Below, in pieces: positions 8,099 to 20,078 of a DNA stretch of 64,000 nucleotides. The position numbers and the translations under genes were made by a program. Below the pieces are notes generated by a model. It saw only the letters and a list, made by a program, of their open reading frames with translations. It searched no databases and was not told the origin of the DNA. Where the stretch lies: assembly GCF_000147355.1 (NCBI RefSeq), contig NC_014506.1:744001-808000 (forward strand). Direction: 5' to 3'. The stretch comes from Sulfurimonas autotrophica DSM 16294 (GTDB lineage Bacteria; Campylobacterota; Campylobacteria; Campylobacterales; Sulfurimonadaceae). The stretch's first letter is position 1. The number at the start of each line of letters is the position of its first letter.

Positions 8099-9013
8099 AT
8101 GCAAAATGTTATATTTATGGGTACACCAGATTATGCTCAAAAAATTCTTCAAAGACTCATAGATACAGGTGACATAAATGTTGTTGCAGTCTATACACAG
8201 CCGGACAAACCTGTCGGGCGAAAAAAAGTGCTCACGCCTCCTCCTGTAAAAACAACGGCACAAGAATATAACATTCCTGTTTATCAGCCGCAGAAACTCC
8301 GTGATGAAAAAACAGTAGAGAAACTTTTGACAATTCCCTGTGATTTTATAGTGGTAGCAGCCTATGGACAGATACTGCCACGTAAAGTTTTAGATCATGC
8401 GCCTTGCATAAACCTGCATGCTTCAATACTGCCGCAATACCGCGGAGCAAGTCCGATTCAGCAAACGCTGCTTCATGGTGATAAAATTACAGGCGTAACT
8501 GCAATGCTGATGGAAGAAGGGCTTGATACAGGAGATATTTTAAAAATTGAGACAATAGCTGTCGATGATGATATGATGGTCGAGGAGTTGTTTGAACAGC
8601 TCACAGAAATTGCAGCTGCTTTAACAATAGATGTATTGCATAATTTTAATGTATACACACCAAAAAAACAGAATGAAGCAGAGGCTACGCATTGTAAAAA
8701 AATTACAAAAGCAGACGGTGAAGTTAGTTTTGACAATGCACAGGAACTCTATAACAAATACCGCGCTTTTACACCATGGCCCGGTATTTATCTTTCAAGC
8801 GGACTCAAACTAAAAAAGATGAAGCTTGAAAGTGCCGACGAAGCGCATCAAGATGCAGGCAAAATTATTACTATTGATAAAGAGAGCATTGTCGTTACAT
8901 GTAAGCAGGGCTCTTTGCGTATTTATAAAGTACAGCCCCAGTCAAAAAAAGAGATGGATGTGCTTTCATATATAAACGGTAAAAGAGTGACTCTTGAAGA
9001 CACTTTACTTTAA
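8099..9013 (+). CDS. fmt: Methionyl-tRNA formyltransferase
   Basis: 304 residues. The formyltransferase domain begins MQNVIFMGTPDYA. The catalytic region contains NLHASILPQYRGASPIQ (Asn and His of the active site), the SLLPxYRG-type loop, and a downstream GDTGVTxM equivalent as GDKITGVTAM. A C-terminal tRNA-binding domain follows from about residue 205. It formylates initiator Met-tRNA using 10-formyl-THF. Starts two bases after the proB stop; its last 20 bases overlap birA. Confidence 0.97.
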   Translation: MQNVIFMGTPDYAQKILQRLIDTGDINVVAVYTQPDKPVGRKKVLTPPPVKTTAQEYNIPVYQPQKLRDEKTVEKLLTIPCDFIVVAAYGQILPRKVLDHAPCINLHASILPQYRGASPIQQTLLHGDKITGVTAMLMEEGLDTGDILKIETIAVDDDMMVEELFEQLTEIAAALTIDVLHNFNVYTPKKQNEAEATHCKKITKADGEVSFDNAQELYNKYRAFTPWPGIYLSSGLKLKKMKLESADEAHQDAGKIITIDKESIVVTCKQGSLRIYKVQPQSKKEMDVLSYINGKRVTLEDTLL

Positions 9014-9629
9014 GACACTTCAATCAACACAGCTTTATTTAAAAGAACAGCTTAAATCTAAAAAGTTGACACCTCCTGTAGCTGTAGTTGCAAATATTCA
9101 AACAGATGGAATCGGTAGCAGAGGAAATTTGTGGACTTCACAAAAAGGGAATCTTTTTTTATCATTTGCTCTTGATGTGAATGAATTGCCGCATGATTTA
9201 AAATTAGAGTCTGTTTCTATATATTTTTCTTATATTTTAAAAGAAATTTTGAATGAATATGGCTCAAAAGTTTTTTTAAAATGGCCAAATGATTTTTATA
9301 TTGACAACAAAAAAATAGGTGGAATGATTACAAATATTGTAGATGATACGCTTATTTGCGGTGTAGGAATAAACCTTATAGCAGCACCAAAAGAGTTTAA
9401 ATCACTGGATATAACAATAAATAGAGAAATTTTAATAGAAACATATTTCAAAAATATAGAAAAAAAAGTTTTATGGAAGCAAGTTTTTAGCAAATATAAG
9501 TTAGAATTTGAAAACAACAAGGAATTTTTTACGCATAGTGATGGTAAAAAGGTATCACTTGAGTCTTCTATACTCGAGAGTGATGGTAGTTTGAATATAA
9601 ATGGTGAGAGGATATACAGCAGGCGATGA
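8994..9629 (+). CDS. birA: Biotin-[acetyl-CoA-carboxylase] ligase
   Basis: 211 residues of the catalytic class only, with no N-terminal DNA-binding domain, so it should be a ligase and not a repressor. Motifs include ANIQTDGIGSRGNLWTS (the GRGRxW-type biotinoyl-AMP loop, here GIGSRGNLW), LKWPNDFYI and KKIGGMI. The start is TTG at 8994, inside the end of fmt; this reading keeps the family's N-terminal LQSTQ segment. The stop overlaps the parA start (ATGA). Confidence 0.93.
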   Translation: MKTLYFKTLQSTQLYLKEQLKSKKLTPPVAVVANIQTDGIGSRGNLWTSQKGNLFLSFALDVNELPHDLKLESVSIYFSYILKEILNEYGSKVFLKWPNDFYIDNKKIGGMITNIVDDTLICGVGINLIAAPKEFKSLDITINREILIETYFKNIEKKVLWKQVFSKYKLEFENNKEFFTHSDGKKVSLESSILESDGSLNINGERIYSRR

Positions 9630-10408
9630 GTGAAGTAATAGTAATTGCAAATCAAAAGGGCGGAGTAGGTAAGACTACTACTGCTGTAAACTTGGCAGCT
9701 TCACTTGCTGTGGCAGAAAAAAAAGTGCTTTTGATTGACTCTGATCCGCAGGCTAATGCCACGACATCACTGGGGTTCCATAGAAATGATTATGAATTTA
9801 ATATTTACCATGTATTGATTGGAACAAAAAAACTCAAAGACATTATACTAAAGTCAGATTTACCTACACTGCATCTAGCACCTTCTAATATTGGTCTAGT
9901 AGGAATAGAAAAAGAGTACTATGATGCGGACAAAGCAAAAGGTCGTGAGCTTGTTTTAAAAAAAGCAATAGCAAATATTCAAAAAGATTATGATTACATT
10001 ATTATAGATTCTCCTCCGGCACTTGGTCCGATGACAATTAATGCACTCTCAGCAGCAAACTCAGTAATTATTCCTATTCAATGTGAATTTTTTGCACTTG
10101 AAGGTTTGGCACAACTTTTAAATACAGTCAAGCTTGTAAGAAAATCAATTAATCCAAAATTGGCTGTTAAAGGGTTTTTACCAACTATGTTTTCTTCCCA
10201 GAACAATTTATCTAAACAAGTTTTCGCAGATTTGCGTCAGCATTTTAAAGGTAAACTCTTTAAAGATGAAACAGATAAATATATAGTAGTTCCGCGTAAC
10301 GTAAAACTTGCCGAATCTCCATCGTTTGGAAAACCTGCAATTCTTTATGATGTAAAATCAAGCGGTTCTATTGCATATCAAAATTTAGCACAGGCGATAA
10401 TAAAGTAA
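9626..10408 (+). CDS. parA: Chromosome-partitioning ATPase ParA/Soj
   Basis: 260 residues. Deviant Walker A KGGVGKTTTAVNLA near the N-terminus, DSDPQANAT and the Walker B-type DYIIIDSPPALGP. ParA binds DNA nonspecifically in its ATP form and works with ParB at parS sites in origin segregation. Overlaps birA by four bases and parB by one. No parS site of the TGTTTCACGTGAAACA type was seen in the window. Confidence 0.97.
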   Translation: MSEVIVIANQKGGVGKTTTAVNLAASLAVAEKKVLLIDSDPQANATTSLGFHRNDYEFNIYHVLIGTKKLKDIILKSDLPTLHLAPSNIGLVGIEKEYYDADKAKGRELVLKKAIANIQKDYDYIIIDSPPALGPMTINALSAANSVIIPIQCEFFALEGLAQLLNTVKLVRKSINPKLAVKGFLPTMFSSQNNLSKQVFADLRQHFKGKLFKDETDKYIVVPRNVKLAESPSFGKPAILYDVKSSGSIAYQNLAQAIIK

Positions 10409-11256
10409 TGAAGTCACAAAAGTTAGGCAGAGGACTTGATGCTCTTCTTGGAGAAATGGACGAAGCATATGAAAATGAAGGTTCTCAAAATGATGTTGTT
10501 TTAGAAATACCGCTTAAAGATATCCGTCCTAATCCTTTTCAGCCGAGAAAATCATTTGATGAAGAGGCACTTTTAGAACTTTCAGAATCTATTACAAAAG
10601 ACGGACTGATTCAGCCTATTGTCGTAACTGAAGATATCGATGGGTATGTACTAATAGCGGGTGAGAGAAGATTTCGCGCTTCAAAACTTGCAAAACTCAA
10701 AGAGATTCGTGCTGTAGTATTAAATTCTGATGAGCAAAAAATGAGACAGTTTGCTCTGATTGAAAATATTCAAAGAGAAGAATTAAATGCAATGGAGTTG
10801 GCTGAAGCATATACAGAACTCATTAAGCTGCATGATGTAACACATGATGAACTCTCAAATATTATTCATAAAAGCAGGGCACATATAACCAATACACTGC
10901 GTTTACTGCAACTTTCTCCAAAAATTCAAAAAGCACTGATTGAAAAAAAGATTTCGGCAGGTCATGCAAAAGTAATGGTTGGCTTGGATGAGAAAGAACA
11001 GCAGTTGATTTTGAACTCTATAGTTGGTCAAAAACTGAGTGTACGCGAAGTTGAGACTATGATTAAAAGTATGAAAAATACGCAGACTTCTTCACATGTT
11101 CCAGAAAGAAACAAGCTTCCAGGTTATGATTTCTCAAATGTGAAACAAAAATTCAGTGACTTCGGTTACCATGTAAAAGCTTCAAACAATAAAATTACAA
11201 TCAGTTTTGATTCGCAAGATGAAATTGATGAGTTTTTGTCACATTTTAGAAATTAA
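10408..11256 (+). CDS. parB: Chromosome-partitioning protein ParB
   Basis: 282 residues starting KSQKLGRGLDALLGE. The ParB/Srx nuclease-like CTPase domain contains PNPFQPRKSFD, GERRFRASK and ENIQREELN. An HTH region follows (about 140-200, LSNIIHKSRAHITNTLRLLQL), then a C-terminal dimerisation tail. It binds parS and spreads as a CTP-dependent clamp. The parAB-ATP synthase linkage is typical of Campylobacterota. Confidence 0.97.
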   Translation: MKSQKLGRGLDALLGEMDEAYENEGSQNDVVLEIPLKDIRPNPFQPRKSFDEEALLELSESITKDGLIQPIVVTEDIDGYVLIAGERRFRASKLAKLKEIRAVVLNSDEQKMRQFALIENIQREELNAMELAEAYTELIKLHDVTHDELSNIIHKSRAHITNTLRLLQLSPKIQKALIEKKISAGHAKVMVGLDEKEQQLILNSIVGQKLSVREVETMIKSMKNTQTSSHVPERNKLPGYDFSNVKQKFSDFGYHVKASNNKITISFDSQDEIDEFLSHFRN

Positions 11257-11313
11257 TTAAAAAAAATACCAAATTTATATCTTCATTTAACTATCGTTTC
11301 AATTTTATAATAG

Positions 11314-11319
11314 TATAAT
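11314..11319 (+). promoter_or_regulatory. -10 element for the ATP synthase operon
   Basis: TATAAT in AGTATAATCACG, 23 bases before the first atp gene ATG, with AGGAGG at 11332-11337. A second TATAAT (11306-11311) overlaps upstream. This suggests the atp genes have their own promoter as well as possible read-through from parB. Confidence 0.5.
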
Positions 11320-11341
11320 CACGCAACTTTTAGGAGGTGCT

Positions 11342-11764
11342 ATGTTAGATATAAATCCAATACTACTCTTGGCTACATTTGTTGTATTTGTTTCCCTTAT
11401 AGCCGTTCTGAACAGTTGGCTTTATAATCCATTACTTTCTTTTATGCAAAAGCGTGATGATGACATTAAAAAAGATCTTGAAAAAGTAGGATCTAATGAT
11501 GATGAAATCAATGAGCTTAACACAAAAGCAGAGTCAATAATTATGAATGCTAAACTAGAAGCTACGGCCCTAAGAGAAAAAGTTATCGCGGATGCTAAGG
11601 AATTAGCTGACAGTAAGTTAGAATCAAAACGTGCTGAACTCGCGGCAGAATATTTAGAGTTTGAGCAATCACTTGCAAAATCTAAAGATGAGTTGACTTC
11701 TGACTTAATGTCACAAGTTCCGGTATTTAAAGAAGCTGTAAAAGCTAAATTTAGTCAGATATAA
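11342..11764 (+). CDS. atpF': ATP synthase Fo subunit b'
   Basis: 140 residues: one N-terminal membrane helix (about 6-28) followed by a long charged helix rich in K, E and D. This is the peripheral-stalk architecture. It is the first of two b-type subunits here, so a b/b' heterodimer is expected. Subunits a and c are not in the window and must be encoded elsewhere. Confidence 0.9.
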   Translation: MLDINPILLLATFVVFVSLIAVLNSWLYNPLLSFMQKRDDDIKKDLEKVGSNDDEINELNTKAESIIMNAKLEATALREKVIADAKELADSKLESKRAELAAEYLEFEQSLAKSKDELTSDLMSQVPVFKEAVKAKFSQI

Positions 11765-11773
11765 GGGTGTAAT

Positions 11774-12286
11774 GTGAGTAGAATTTTAGTATTAATGCTA
11801 ATGATATCAACTTATGCATTAGCATCTGAGCACGAGCATGCAGGTACAGATATAGTTCAAAGAACTGTAAACTTCTTGTTATTTGCTGGGCTAATTTGGT
11901 ATCTAGTTGGGGAGCCTGTAAAGAATTTCTTTGCATCAAGAAGTCAGAGTATTGCTGATGAATTGAAAAAGGTTCAGGAAAAACTGAATGAATCAATCAA
12001 TCTTAAAAAAGAGGCATTGGCAAAAATTTCTGAAGCTGAGAAGTTTGCAGAAGAGTTGGCTGTTATTTCTAAAAAAGAGAACAAAATTCTTAACGACACT
12101 ATCATTGCGCAAGCAGAGAGTGACATTGAAGCAATGATAAAAAAACATACTTCTAAAAAAGAATTTGAAGAAAAGAAAATGATTCGTAACGTAGTTGAAG
12201 ATGTTATTAAAGAGACATTGAAACAAAGCGGTGATAGTTTCGATAGAGAAACTATGGCTAATATCATTTTGAAAAAGGTTGCTTAA
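11774..12286 (+). CDS. atpF: ATP synthase Fo subunit b
   Basis: 170 residues with a GTG start at 11774. An N-terminal hydrophobic signal-like segment (about 1-16) is followed by a membrane helix (about 27-47), then a long charged helical stalk. The C-terminal part pairs with subunit delta. The next start follows directly after the stop. Confidence 0.9.
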   Translation: MSRILVLMLMISTYALASEHEHAGTDIVQRTVNFLLFAGLIWYLVGEPVKNFFASRSQSIADELKKVQEKLNESINLKKEALAKISEAEKFAEELAVISKKENKILNDTIIAQAESDIEAMIKKHTSKKEFEEKKMIRNVVEDVIKETLKQSGDSFDRETMANIILKKVA

Positions 12287-12820
12287 ATGGAAGAACTGAT
12301 TGCAAAAAGATACATAAAAGCTTTAGGTGAGGGTTCTGACTTAGCATCTATGCAAAATATTACAACAGTATTTTCTGCCTTGGCAGAGTCATTTAAGAAT
12401 GATAAATTTGTTAGTATAATTGCTAACCCAAGTGTAAAAGCTGAAGAAAAATCAACAATTTTATTAGATGCAGTTAAAGCTGCAGATTCTAGTAAAATAA
12501 ATAATTTAATTAAACTGTTAGTAGAAAGCAGACGTATCAATATCATTCCTGCGATTGCGCAAGAATTGAAAAATGATTTGGCAGTAGCTACTAAAACTTA
12601 TGAAGGTGTTATCTGCAGCGATACTGATATTGATGCAAAGGTAATAGAAGAATTAAGTGCCGGTTTAAGTAAAAAATATGATGCGACTATTTCGTTGGCA
12701 TTTATAAAAAATGACTTTAACGGTATAAAAGTAGAAGTAGATGGTCTTGGTATAGAAATTAATTTTTCTAAAGACAGAATAGACAGTCAAATTATAGAAC
12801 ATATAATAAAAGCAATTTAA
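12287..12820 (+). CDS. atpH: ATP synthase F1 subunit delta
   Basis: 177 residues of OSCP/delta type: helical N-terminal domain beginning [13 protein letters not shown], and a C-terminal segment [23 protein letters not shown] that matches the conserved delta tail. It joins the peripheral stalk to the alpha subunits at the top of F1. Abuts atpF and is followed by atpA after 23 bases containing a GAGGAG ribosome-binding site. Confidence 0.95.
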   Translation: MEELIAKRYIKALGEGSDLASMQNITTVFSALAESFKNDKFVSIIANPSVKAEEKSTILLDAVKAADSSKINNLIKLLVESRRINIIPAIAQELKNDLAVATKTYEGVICSDTDIDAKVIEELSAGLSKKYDATISLAFIKNDFNGIKVEVDGLGIEINFSKDRIDSQIIEHIIKAI

Positions 12821-12843
12821 CTTTCAATGAGAGGAGAACAATA

Positions 12844-14361
12844 GTGGTAGCAAAAATTCAAGCTGATGAAATCAGCTCAATAATTAAAGAGCGTATCGAC
12901 AACTTTGAACTAAGTGTCGATATCAATGAAACAGGTAAAATTGTTTCTTATGCTGATGGTGTTGCACAGGTTTACGGACTGAGCAATGTTATGGCAGGAG
13001 AAATGGTAGAGTTCGAGGACGGAACAAGAGGTTTAGTTTTAAACCTTGAAGAAAGCAGCGTAGGTGTTGTTATTCTTGGTGCAGGTAATGCACTTCGTGA
13101 GGGAATGAGCGTTAAGCGTTTAGGAACACTTCTTAAAGTTCCAGTAGGTGATGCACTTCTTGGACGTGTAGTAAATGCACTTGGTGAGCCGATTGACGGT
13201 AAGGGTCCGATTGAGACTACAGAAGTTCGTTTTGTAGAAGAAAAAGCACCTGGAATCATGGAAAGAAAATCTGTACATGAACCGTTAGCTACTGGTATTA
13301 AAGCGATTGATGCATTGGTACCGATCGGACGTGGACAGCGTGAGCTTATCATCGGTGACCGCCAAACAGGTAAGACTACTGTTGCATTGGATGCAATCAT
13401 TAACCAAAAAGGTAACGGTGTTGTATGTATTTATGTTGCTGTTGGTCAAAAAGAATCAACTGTTGCACAAATCGTTCGTCGTTTAGAAGATCATGGAGCA
13501 ATGGAATATACAATTATTGTATCTGCTACTGCTGCTGAAGCTGCTGCACTCCAGTTTTTAGCACCATATACCGGTGTTACTATGGGTGAGTACTTTCGTG
13601 ACAATGCAAGACATGGTCTGATTGTGTATGATGATTTATCTAAGCATGCAGTTGCGTACCGTGAAATGTCACTTATCCTTCGCCGTCCTCCGGGTCGTGA
13701 AGCATATCCGGGTGATGTTTTCTATGTTCACTCTCGTCTTTTAGAGCGTGCTGCAAAACTTTCTGATGAAGAGGGAGCTGGTTCATTAACTGCTCTTCCA
13801 ATTATTGAAACACAAGCTGGTGATGTTGCGGCATATATTCCAACAAATGTTATTTCAATTACTGATGGTCAAATTTTCTTAGAAACTGACCTTTTCAACT
13901 CGGGTGTTCGTCCTGCGATTAACGTAGGCCTTTCAGTTTCTCGTGTTGGTGGTGCTGCACAAATTAAAGCTACTAAGCAAGTTGCCGGTACTTTAAGACT
14001 TGATCTTGCGCAGTATCGTGAACTTCAGGCATTTGCTCAATTTGCATCTGATCTTGATGAAGTTTCTCGTAACCAATTAGAACGTGGACAAAGAATGGTT
14101 GAAGTTCTAAAACAAGGGCCGTTCTCGCCACTTCCTGCTGAAAAGCAAGTTGTAATTATTTTTGCCGGTAATGAAGGTTTCTTAGATGATTTTGATGCAT
14201 CAAATGTTGTTCGTTTTGAAGCTGAACTTTATCCATTTATTGAAGCATCTTATCCTCAAATTTTTGAGAACATTAGAAGTTCTAAGAAAGTGGATGATGA
14301 AACAAAAACATTATTAATGAAAGCATTAGAAGAATTCAAAGCTAGCTTTGTAGCTAACTAA
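12844..14361 (+). CDS. atpA: ATP synthase F1 subunit alpha
   Basis: 505 residues with a GTG start preceded by GAGGAGAACAATA. The Walker A is GDRQTGKT, followed by [15 protein letters not shown]-type sequence and the alpha signature [17 protein letters not shown]. This is the non-catalytic nucleotide-binding subunit that alternates with beta. Fully intact and of normal length. Confidence 0.98.
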   Translation: MVAKIQADEISSIIKERIDNFELSVDINETGKIVSYADGVAQVYGLSNVMAGEMVEFEDGTRGLVLNLEESSVGVVILGAGNALREGMSVKRLGTLLKVPVGDALLGRVVNALGEPIDGKGPIETTEVRFVEEKAPGIMERKSVHEPLATGIKAIDALVPIGRGQRELIIGDRQTGKTTVALDAIINQKGNGVVCIYVAVGQKESTVAQIVRRLEDHGAMEYTIIVSATAAEAAALQFLAPYTGVTMGEYFRDNARHGLIVYDDLSKHAVAYREMSLILRRPPGREAYPGDVFYVHSRLLERAAKLSDEEGAGSLTALPIIETQAGDVAAYIPTNVISITDGQIFLETDLFNSGVRPAINVGLSVSRVGGAAQIKATKQVAGTLRLDLAQYRELQAFAQFASDLDEVSRNQLERGQRMVEVLKQGPFSPLPAEKQVVIIFAGNEGFLDDFDASNVVRFEAELYPFIEASYPQIFENIRSSKKVDDETKTLLMKALEEFKASFVAN

Positions 14362-14371
14362 GGAATAATTT

Positions 14372-16668
<2,297 letters not shown>

Positions 16669-16693
16669 GCATATTGCTTAGTAAAGGACTGTA

Positions 16694-17086
16694 ATGGATA
16701 CATTTAAACTTGAAATCCTAACTCCTAACGGTGAAATCTATAATGGTGAAGCTGTTAGTGTTGTTCTCCCTGGTAAAGAGGGAGAATTCGGTGTTCTTGC
16801 AGGTCATGCATCTCTAACTACATTGTTAGAAGCTGGCGTTGTAGATGTCGAAAAAGAAGATAAATCAGTCGAGTCTATTGTTGTTAATTGGGGTGTTGTT
16901 CAAGTTGATGAAGAAAAAGTTGTTATTTTGGTTGAAGGTGCTGCTGCTATTCGTGGTAAAACTGAATCTGAAATTGCTAAAGCTCTTGACGAAGCAAAAC
17001 AGCTTATCAATGAAATTGCAGATTCAAGTTCTGCAATTGCATCTGTATCAGCAAAAATTGAATCTGCTGCACAAAAGTTAATATAA
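16694..17086 (+). CDS. atpC: ATP synthase F1 subunit epsilon
   Basis: 130 residues: a beta-sandwich N-terminal domain (LEILTPNGEIYNGEAVSVVLPG, EGEFGVLAGH) and a helical C-terminal hairpin. It couples gamma to the c-ring and can inhibit ATP hydrolysis. Eight bases separate it from the TolQ/ExbB-like gene, so the atp and tol genes may be co-transcribed. Confidence 0.96.
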   Translation: MDTFKLEILTPNGEIYNGEAVSVVLPGKEGEFGVLAGHASLTTLLEAGVVDVEKEDKSVESIVVNWGVVQVDEEKVVILVEGAAAIRGKTESEIAKALDEAKQLINEIADSSSAIASVSAKIESAAQKLI

Positions 17087-17093
17087 TAGATAG

Positions 17094-17660
17094 ATGATTA
17101 ATAATTTAATAGATTTTTACCTAAAAAGCCATCCTGTGACTCTTGGCGTATTACTGCTTTTGTCTGTATACTTCATTGTATTAAACTGGGTGTTTTTTTA
17201 CCGCTATTTTTCTCTTAATAATTGGCTTTCTCGTGAAAGTGTTTCTCTTGAATCACTTTTACTTGGGGCCACTACAGTTAATGAAAACTCTTTTTTAAAT
17301 AATTTTATAAAAACAAGTAATATTGTTTCAAAAGAAGTTTTAGGACTTGGTATGCTTGCCGCAACTAAAGAGGCTACAAAAGGACTTTCTGTACTTTCTG
17401 TTTTTGCTTCTACCTCTCCTTTTATAGGACTTTTTGGTACCGTAGTTTCGATCCTGGATACTTTTGCACATATAGGGCAAAATAGCGGCGGTATGTCAAT
17501 AATAGCTGCCGGTGTTTCTGATGCATTAATCGCAACCGCATCGGGTATATTTGTAGCAACCTTTGCTTATACTTATCATCAGATATTAAAAAGAAAATCT
17601 TATGAAATTATCAGCTATCTTCAAATGCAAAGTGACGCAATTTTAGCTCGCAAGGCATAA
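17094..17660 (+). CDS. tolQ: TolQ/ExbB-type proton-channel protein
   Basis: 188 residues, shorter than TolQ of E. coli (230). Three hydrophobic segments: about 14-36, 100-125 and 135-160, the last two with the MotA/TolQ/ExbB signature (STSPFIGLFGTVVSILDTF, ALIATASGIFVATFAY). It forms the inner-membrane ion channel that powers outer-membrane events. The tolR, tolA-like, tolB and pal genes follow, which favours TolQ over ExbB. Confidence 0.88.
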   Translation: MINNLIDFYLKSHPVTLGVLLLLSVYFIVLNWVFFYRYFSLNNWLSRESVSLESLLLGATTVNENSFLNNFIKTSNIVSKEVLGLGMLAATKEATKGLSVLSVFASTSPFIGLFGTVVSILDTFAHIGQNSGGMSIIAAGVSDALIATASGIFVATFAYTYHQILKRKSYEIISYLQMQSDAILARKA

Positions 17661-17663
17661 AAA

Positions 17664-18056
17664 ATGAGTTATGATTGGGATGAAAAACCAGAGCTGAATA
17701 TTACGCCGCTTGTGGATGTTATGCTGGTTCTTCTTGTTGTACTCATGGTTATTGCTCCAAATATTATGTATGAAGAAAATATAAAACTGCCTCAAGGTTC
17801 GGCATCACAGCAACTTTCAAAAATTCCTCCGGTACACATTACTATAGATAAAGAGCGAAATGTAAAAGTCAATAAAGATATTTACCTTTTAAATGCCTTT
17901 ATGGATAATTTTTCCCTGTATGCGAATAAGTTAAATAAAAAAGCTACTGTTCTTATCAGCGCAGATAAACGTCTGGATTATGGTGTGGTTATGTCAGTAT
18001 TGGCAGCGGTTAAGCAAGCTGGTTTTACTGAGGTATCTTTAGCTACAAATGGATAA
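17664..18056 (+). CDS. tolR: TolR/ExbD-type energiser protein
   Basis: 130 residues: short cytoplasmic N-terminus, one membrane helix (about 17-36) with the essential aspartate in ITPLVDVMLVLLVVL, and a periplasmic domain ending in YGVVMSVLAAVKQAGF. Works with TolQ in converting the proton gradient to force. Its end overlaps the next gene by eight bases. Confidence 0.9.
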   Translation: MSYDWDEKPELNITPLVDVMLVLLVVLMVIAPNIMYEENIKLPQGSASQQLSKIPPVHITIDKERNVKVNKDIYLLNAFMDNFSLYANKLNKKATVLISADKRLDYGVVMSVLAAVKQAGFTEVSLATNG

Positions 18057-18753
18057 CAACAGCCGTTATTTTTATATAAGTGGTTTTATATCACTCTCTC
18101 TTTTTGCGTTATTCTTATTTTCATTCATATATATGATGTTCAATGTATCAAAAACAAAAAAGTATGGCTATAAAAAAGAAAATTATATTTCAGTTTCAAT
18201 TAAAATGACAAGCAGCAAGCATTCTGCAAAGAAGAAGACGTCTAAAGCTCCCCTTCCAAATAAAAAAGCTGTAAAAAATGTAGATATAAATAATCTTTTC
18301 AGTGATGTATGGACAAAAAAAATAAATAACAGTGTGAAAAAACCTGAAAATAAAAGACGAATTGAGCAAATACAAAAAAAGATTAGTACAACAAAACAAA
18401 ATAATGTTGAGTCAGTGACTCAAAAGCTTAATGCTCTGCAAACAAGTCATTCCTCAACACAAAAGGCTACATCAGCTGCAAATGAAGTTAATGAATATTT
18501 AGCTAAAATTCAAGATATTGTTTATCAGCATTTTAATGTGCCTCAAAACAGTGAAGGTAATAGTGTTAAAACTGTAATAGAACTTGATCCGTTTGGTAAA
18601 CTGATTGATTTTAGAATACTGAGTTATTCTAATAACGAAGCACTTAACCAAGAGGCAGATATGATGAAAGAACGATTAAAAAATATTGTATTCCCTGTGA
18701 ATCCAAAAAACAGATCGAGTAAAACGATTGTAATATTAATTTCTAAGGAGTAG
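18049..18753 (+). CDS. TolA/TonB-like periplasm-spanning protein
   Basis: 234 residues: an N-terminal membrane helix (about 12-33), a Lys/Ser-rich linker, and a C-terminal domain (about 145-234) of TonB/TolA type (VYQHFNVPQNSEG, VIELDPFGKLIDFRIL, LKNIVFPV). By position it is the TolA equivalent that links TolQR to TolB-Pal. The middle region is short and Lys-rich, unlike the long Ala-rich helix of enteric TolA, so it could also be called TonB-like. Confidence 0.8.
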   Translation: MDNNSRYFYISGFISLSLFALFLFSFIYMMFNVSKTKKYGYKKENYISVSIKMTSSKHSAKKKTSKAPLPNKKAVKNVDINNLFSDVWTKKINNSVKKPENKRRIEQIQKKISTTKQNNVESVTQKLNALQTSHSSTQKATSAANEVNEYLAKIQDIVYQHFNVPQNSEGNSVKTVIELDPFGKLIDFRILSYSNNEALNQEADMMKERLKNIVFPVNPKNRSSKTIVILISKE

Positions 18754-18756
18754 ATT

Positions 18757-20007
18757 TTGAAAATATTTTTTTCATTATTCATTTTGGTAGGCCTTTTATT
18801 TGCAAGTGATGCAACTATAGAAGTAGTGAAAAAAGCAGATTCTTTGCCTTCGATGGCAGTTGAAGATGCATCTATCAGTTATGATGATACGTTCAAATTA
18901 CGTTTTTTTAAATCTTTGGTAGCTGACTTGAATGTTATATCTTTGTTTAATGTAAACAGACACCACAGACTCGCAAACTATAATGATACAAATGTTTTAG
19001 TTGAAAATAAAGATATGAGCTATGTCTTACGATATAAAATGTTTGAAGATGATAATAGAGCTTTAAATATTGAAATGAAACTCTTTAACAGAGATGAAGA
19101 AGTCTTTTCAAAACGCTACAGAGTAAATAAAAAAAATATCTACATGTTTATATCTCATGCAATGGCTTATGATATCAATGAGTTTATGGGTGAACCCTCA
19201 GTTGAATGGATGAAAAGAAAAGTTATCTTTGCCCGCATCATTGCTCCCAAAAAGAGTGAAATAATTATTGCCGATTATACATTGTCTTATCAACATGTTA
19301 TTATCAAAGGCGGACTTGATATTTTTCCAAAATGGGCAAACAAAGCGCAAAATGCATTTTATTATACATCATTGGATCCATTAAAACCTACTTTGAAATA
19401 TGTAGATATAAAAACTGCAAAAGTAAAAAATATTATATCTTCTGATGGAATGATGGTATGTTCTGATGTAAGTGAAGATGGTAAAAGCATCCTTTTAACT
19501 ATGGCAAGAAATGGACAACCGGATATTTATTTATACAATACAACGACAAAAAAGTATAAAAGAATTACTACATATAGCGGAATAGATGTAAATGGCCAAT
19601 TTATGGGAGATAATAAAATAATTTTTATTTCATCTCGTTTGGGATATCCAAATGTTTTTTCAAAAAGATTGGATACAGGGATAGTTGAACAAATGGTCTA
19701 TTATGGAAAAAGTAATTCTTCATGTAGTGCGCAAGGACAGTATATAGTGTATGAAGCGCGTGAAAGTTCAAATGCTTTTAGTGTGAATACATTTAATCTG
19801 CATCTTATTTCAACAAAAACAGATTTTATCAGAAGATTGACGGCTACAGGTATAAATGAATTTCCAAGATTTTCAAAAGATGGTGATGCTATTATATTTA
19901 TTAAAAATTATAAATCACAGAGTGCTATCGGAATAATACGATTGATGCATAATAAAAACTATCTTTTTCCATTAAAATCAGGAAAAATACAATCTATGGA
20001 CTGGTAA
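18757..20007 (+). CDS. tolB: Tol-Pal system protein TolB
   Basis: 416 residues with a signal peptide (about 1-17), an N-terminal domain (to about 150) and a C-terminal beta-propeller with repeated motifs such as GLDIFPKWANKAQNAFYYTS and FPRFSKDGDAIIFI. The start is TTG at 18757, with AAGGAG at 18745-18750. TolB is periplasmic and binds Pal and TolA during outer-membrane constriction. The gene follows the tolA-like gene by three bases. Confidence 0.92.
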   Translation: MKIFFSLFILVGLLFASDATIEVVKKADSLPSMAVEDASISYDDTFKLRFFKSLVADLNVISLFNVNRHHRLANYNDTNVLVENKDMSYVLRYKMFEDDNRALNIEMKLFNRDEEVFSKRYRVNKKNIYMFISHAMAYDINEFMGEPSVEWMKRKVIFARIIAPKKSEIIIADYTLSYQHVIIKGGLDIFPKWANKAQNAFYYTSLDPLKPTLKYVDIKTAKVKNIISSDGMMVCSDVSEDGKSILLTMARNGQPDIYLYNTTTKKYKRITTYSGIDVNGQFMGDNKIIFISSRLGYPNVFSKRLDTGIVEQMVYYGKSNSSCSAQGQYIVYEARESSNAFSVNTFNLHLISTKTDFIRRLTATGINEFPRFSKDGDAIIFIKNYKSQSAIGIIRLMHNKNYLFPLKSGKIQSMDW

Positions 20008-20042
20008 ACATTAAGTGTTATTCACTTATTACATTTTTTTGG

Positions 20043-20048
20043 TATAAT
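20043..20048 (+). promoter_or_regulatory. -10 element for pal
   Basis: TATAAT in TTTTTTGGTATAATATA, 31 bases before the pal ATG. The T-rich stretch ahead of it is typical of Campylobacterota promoters. Confidence 0.6.
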
Positions 20049-20078
20049 ATATTAATTTTAAAATTGAGGAAATAAATA

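Noticed and set aside
9626-11256. Replication origin near parAB
   Set aside because: No dnaA, DnaA-box cluster or parS site was seen; parAB alone does not locate the origin.
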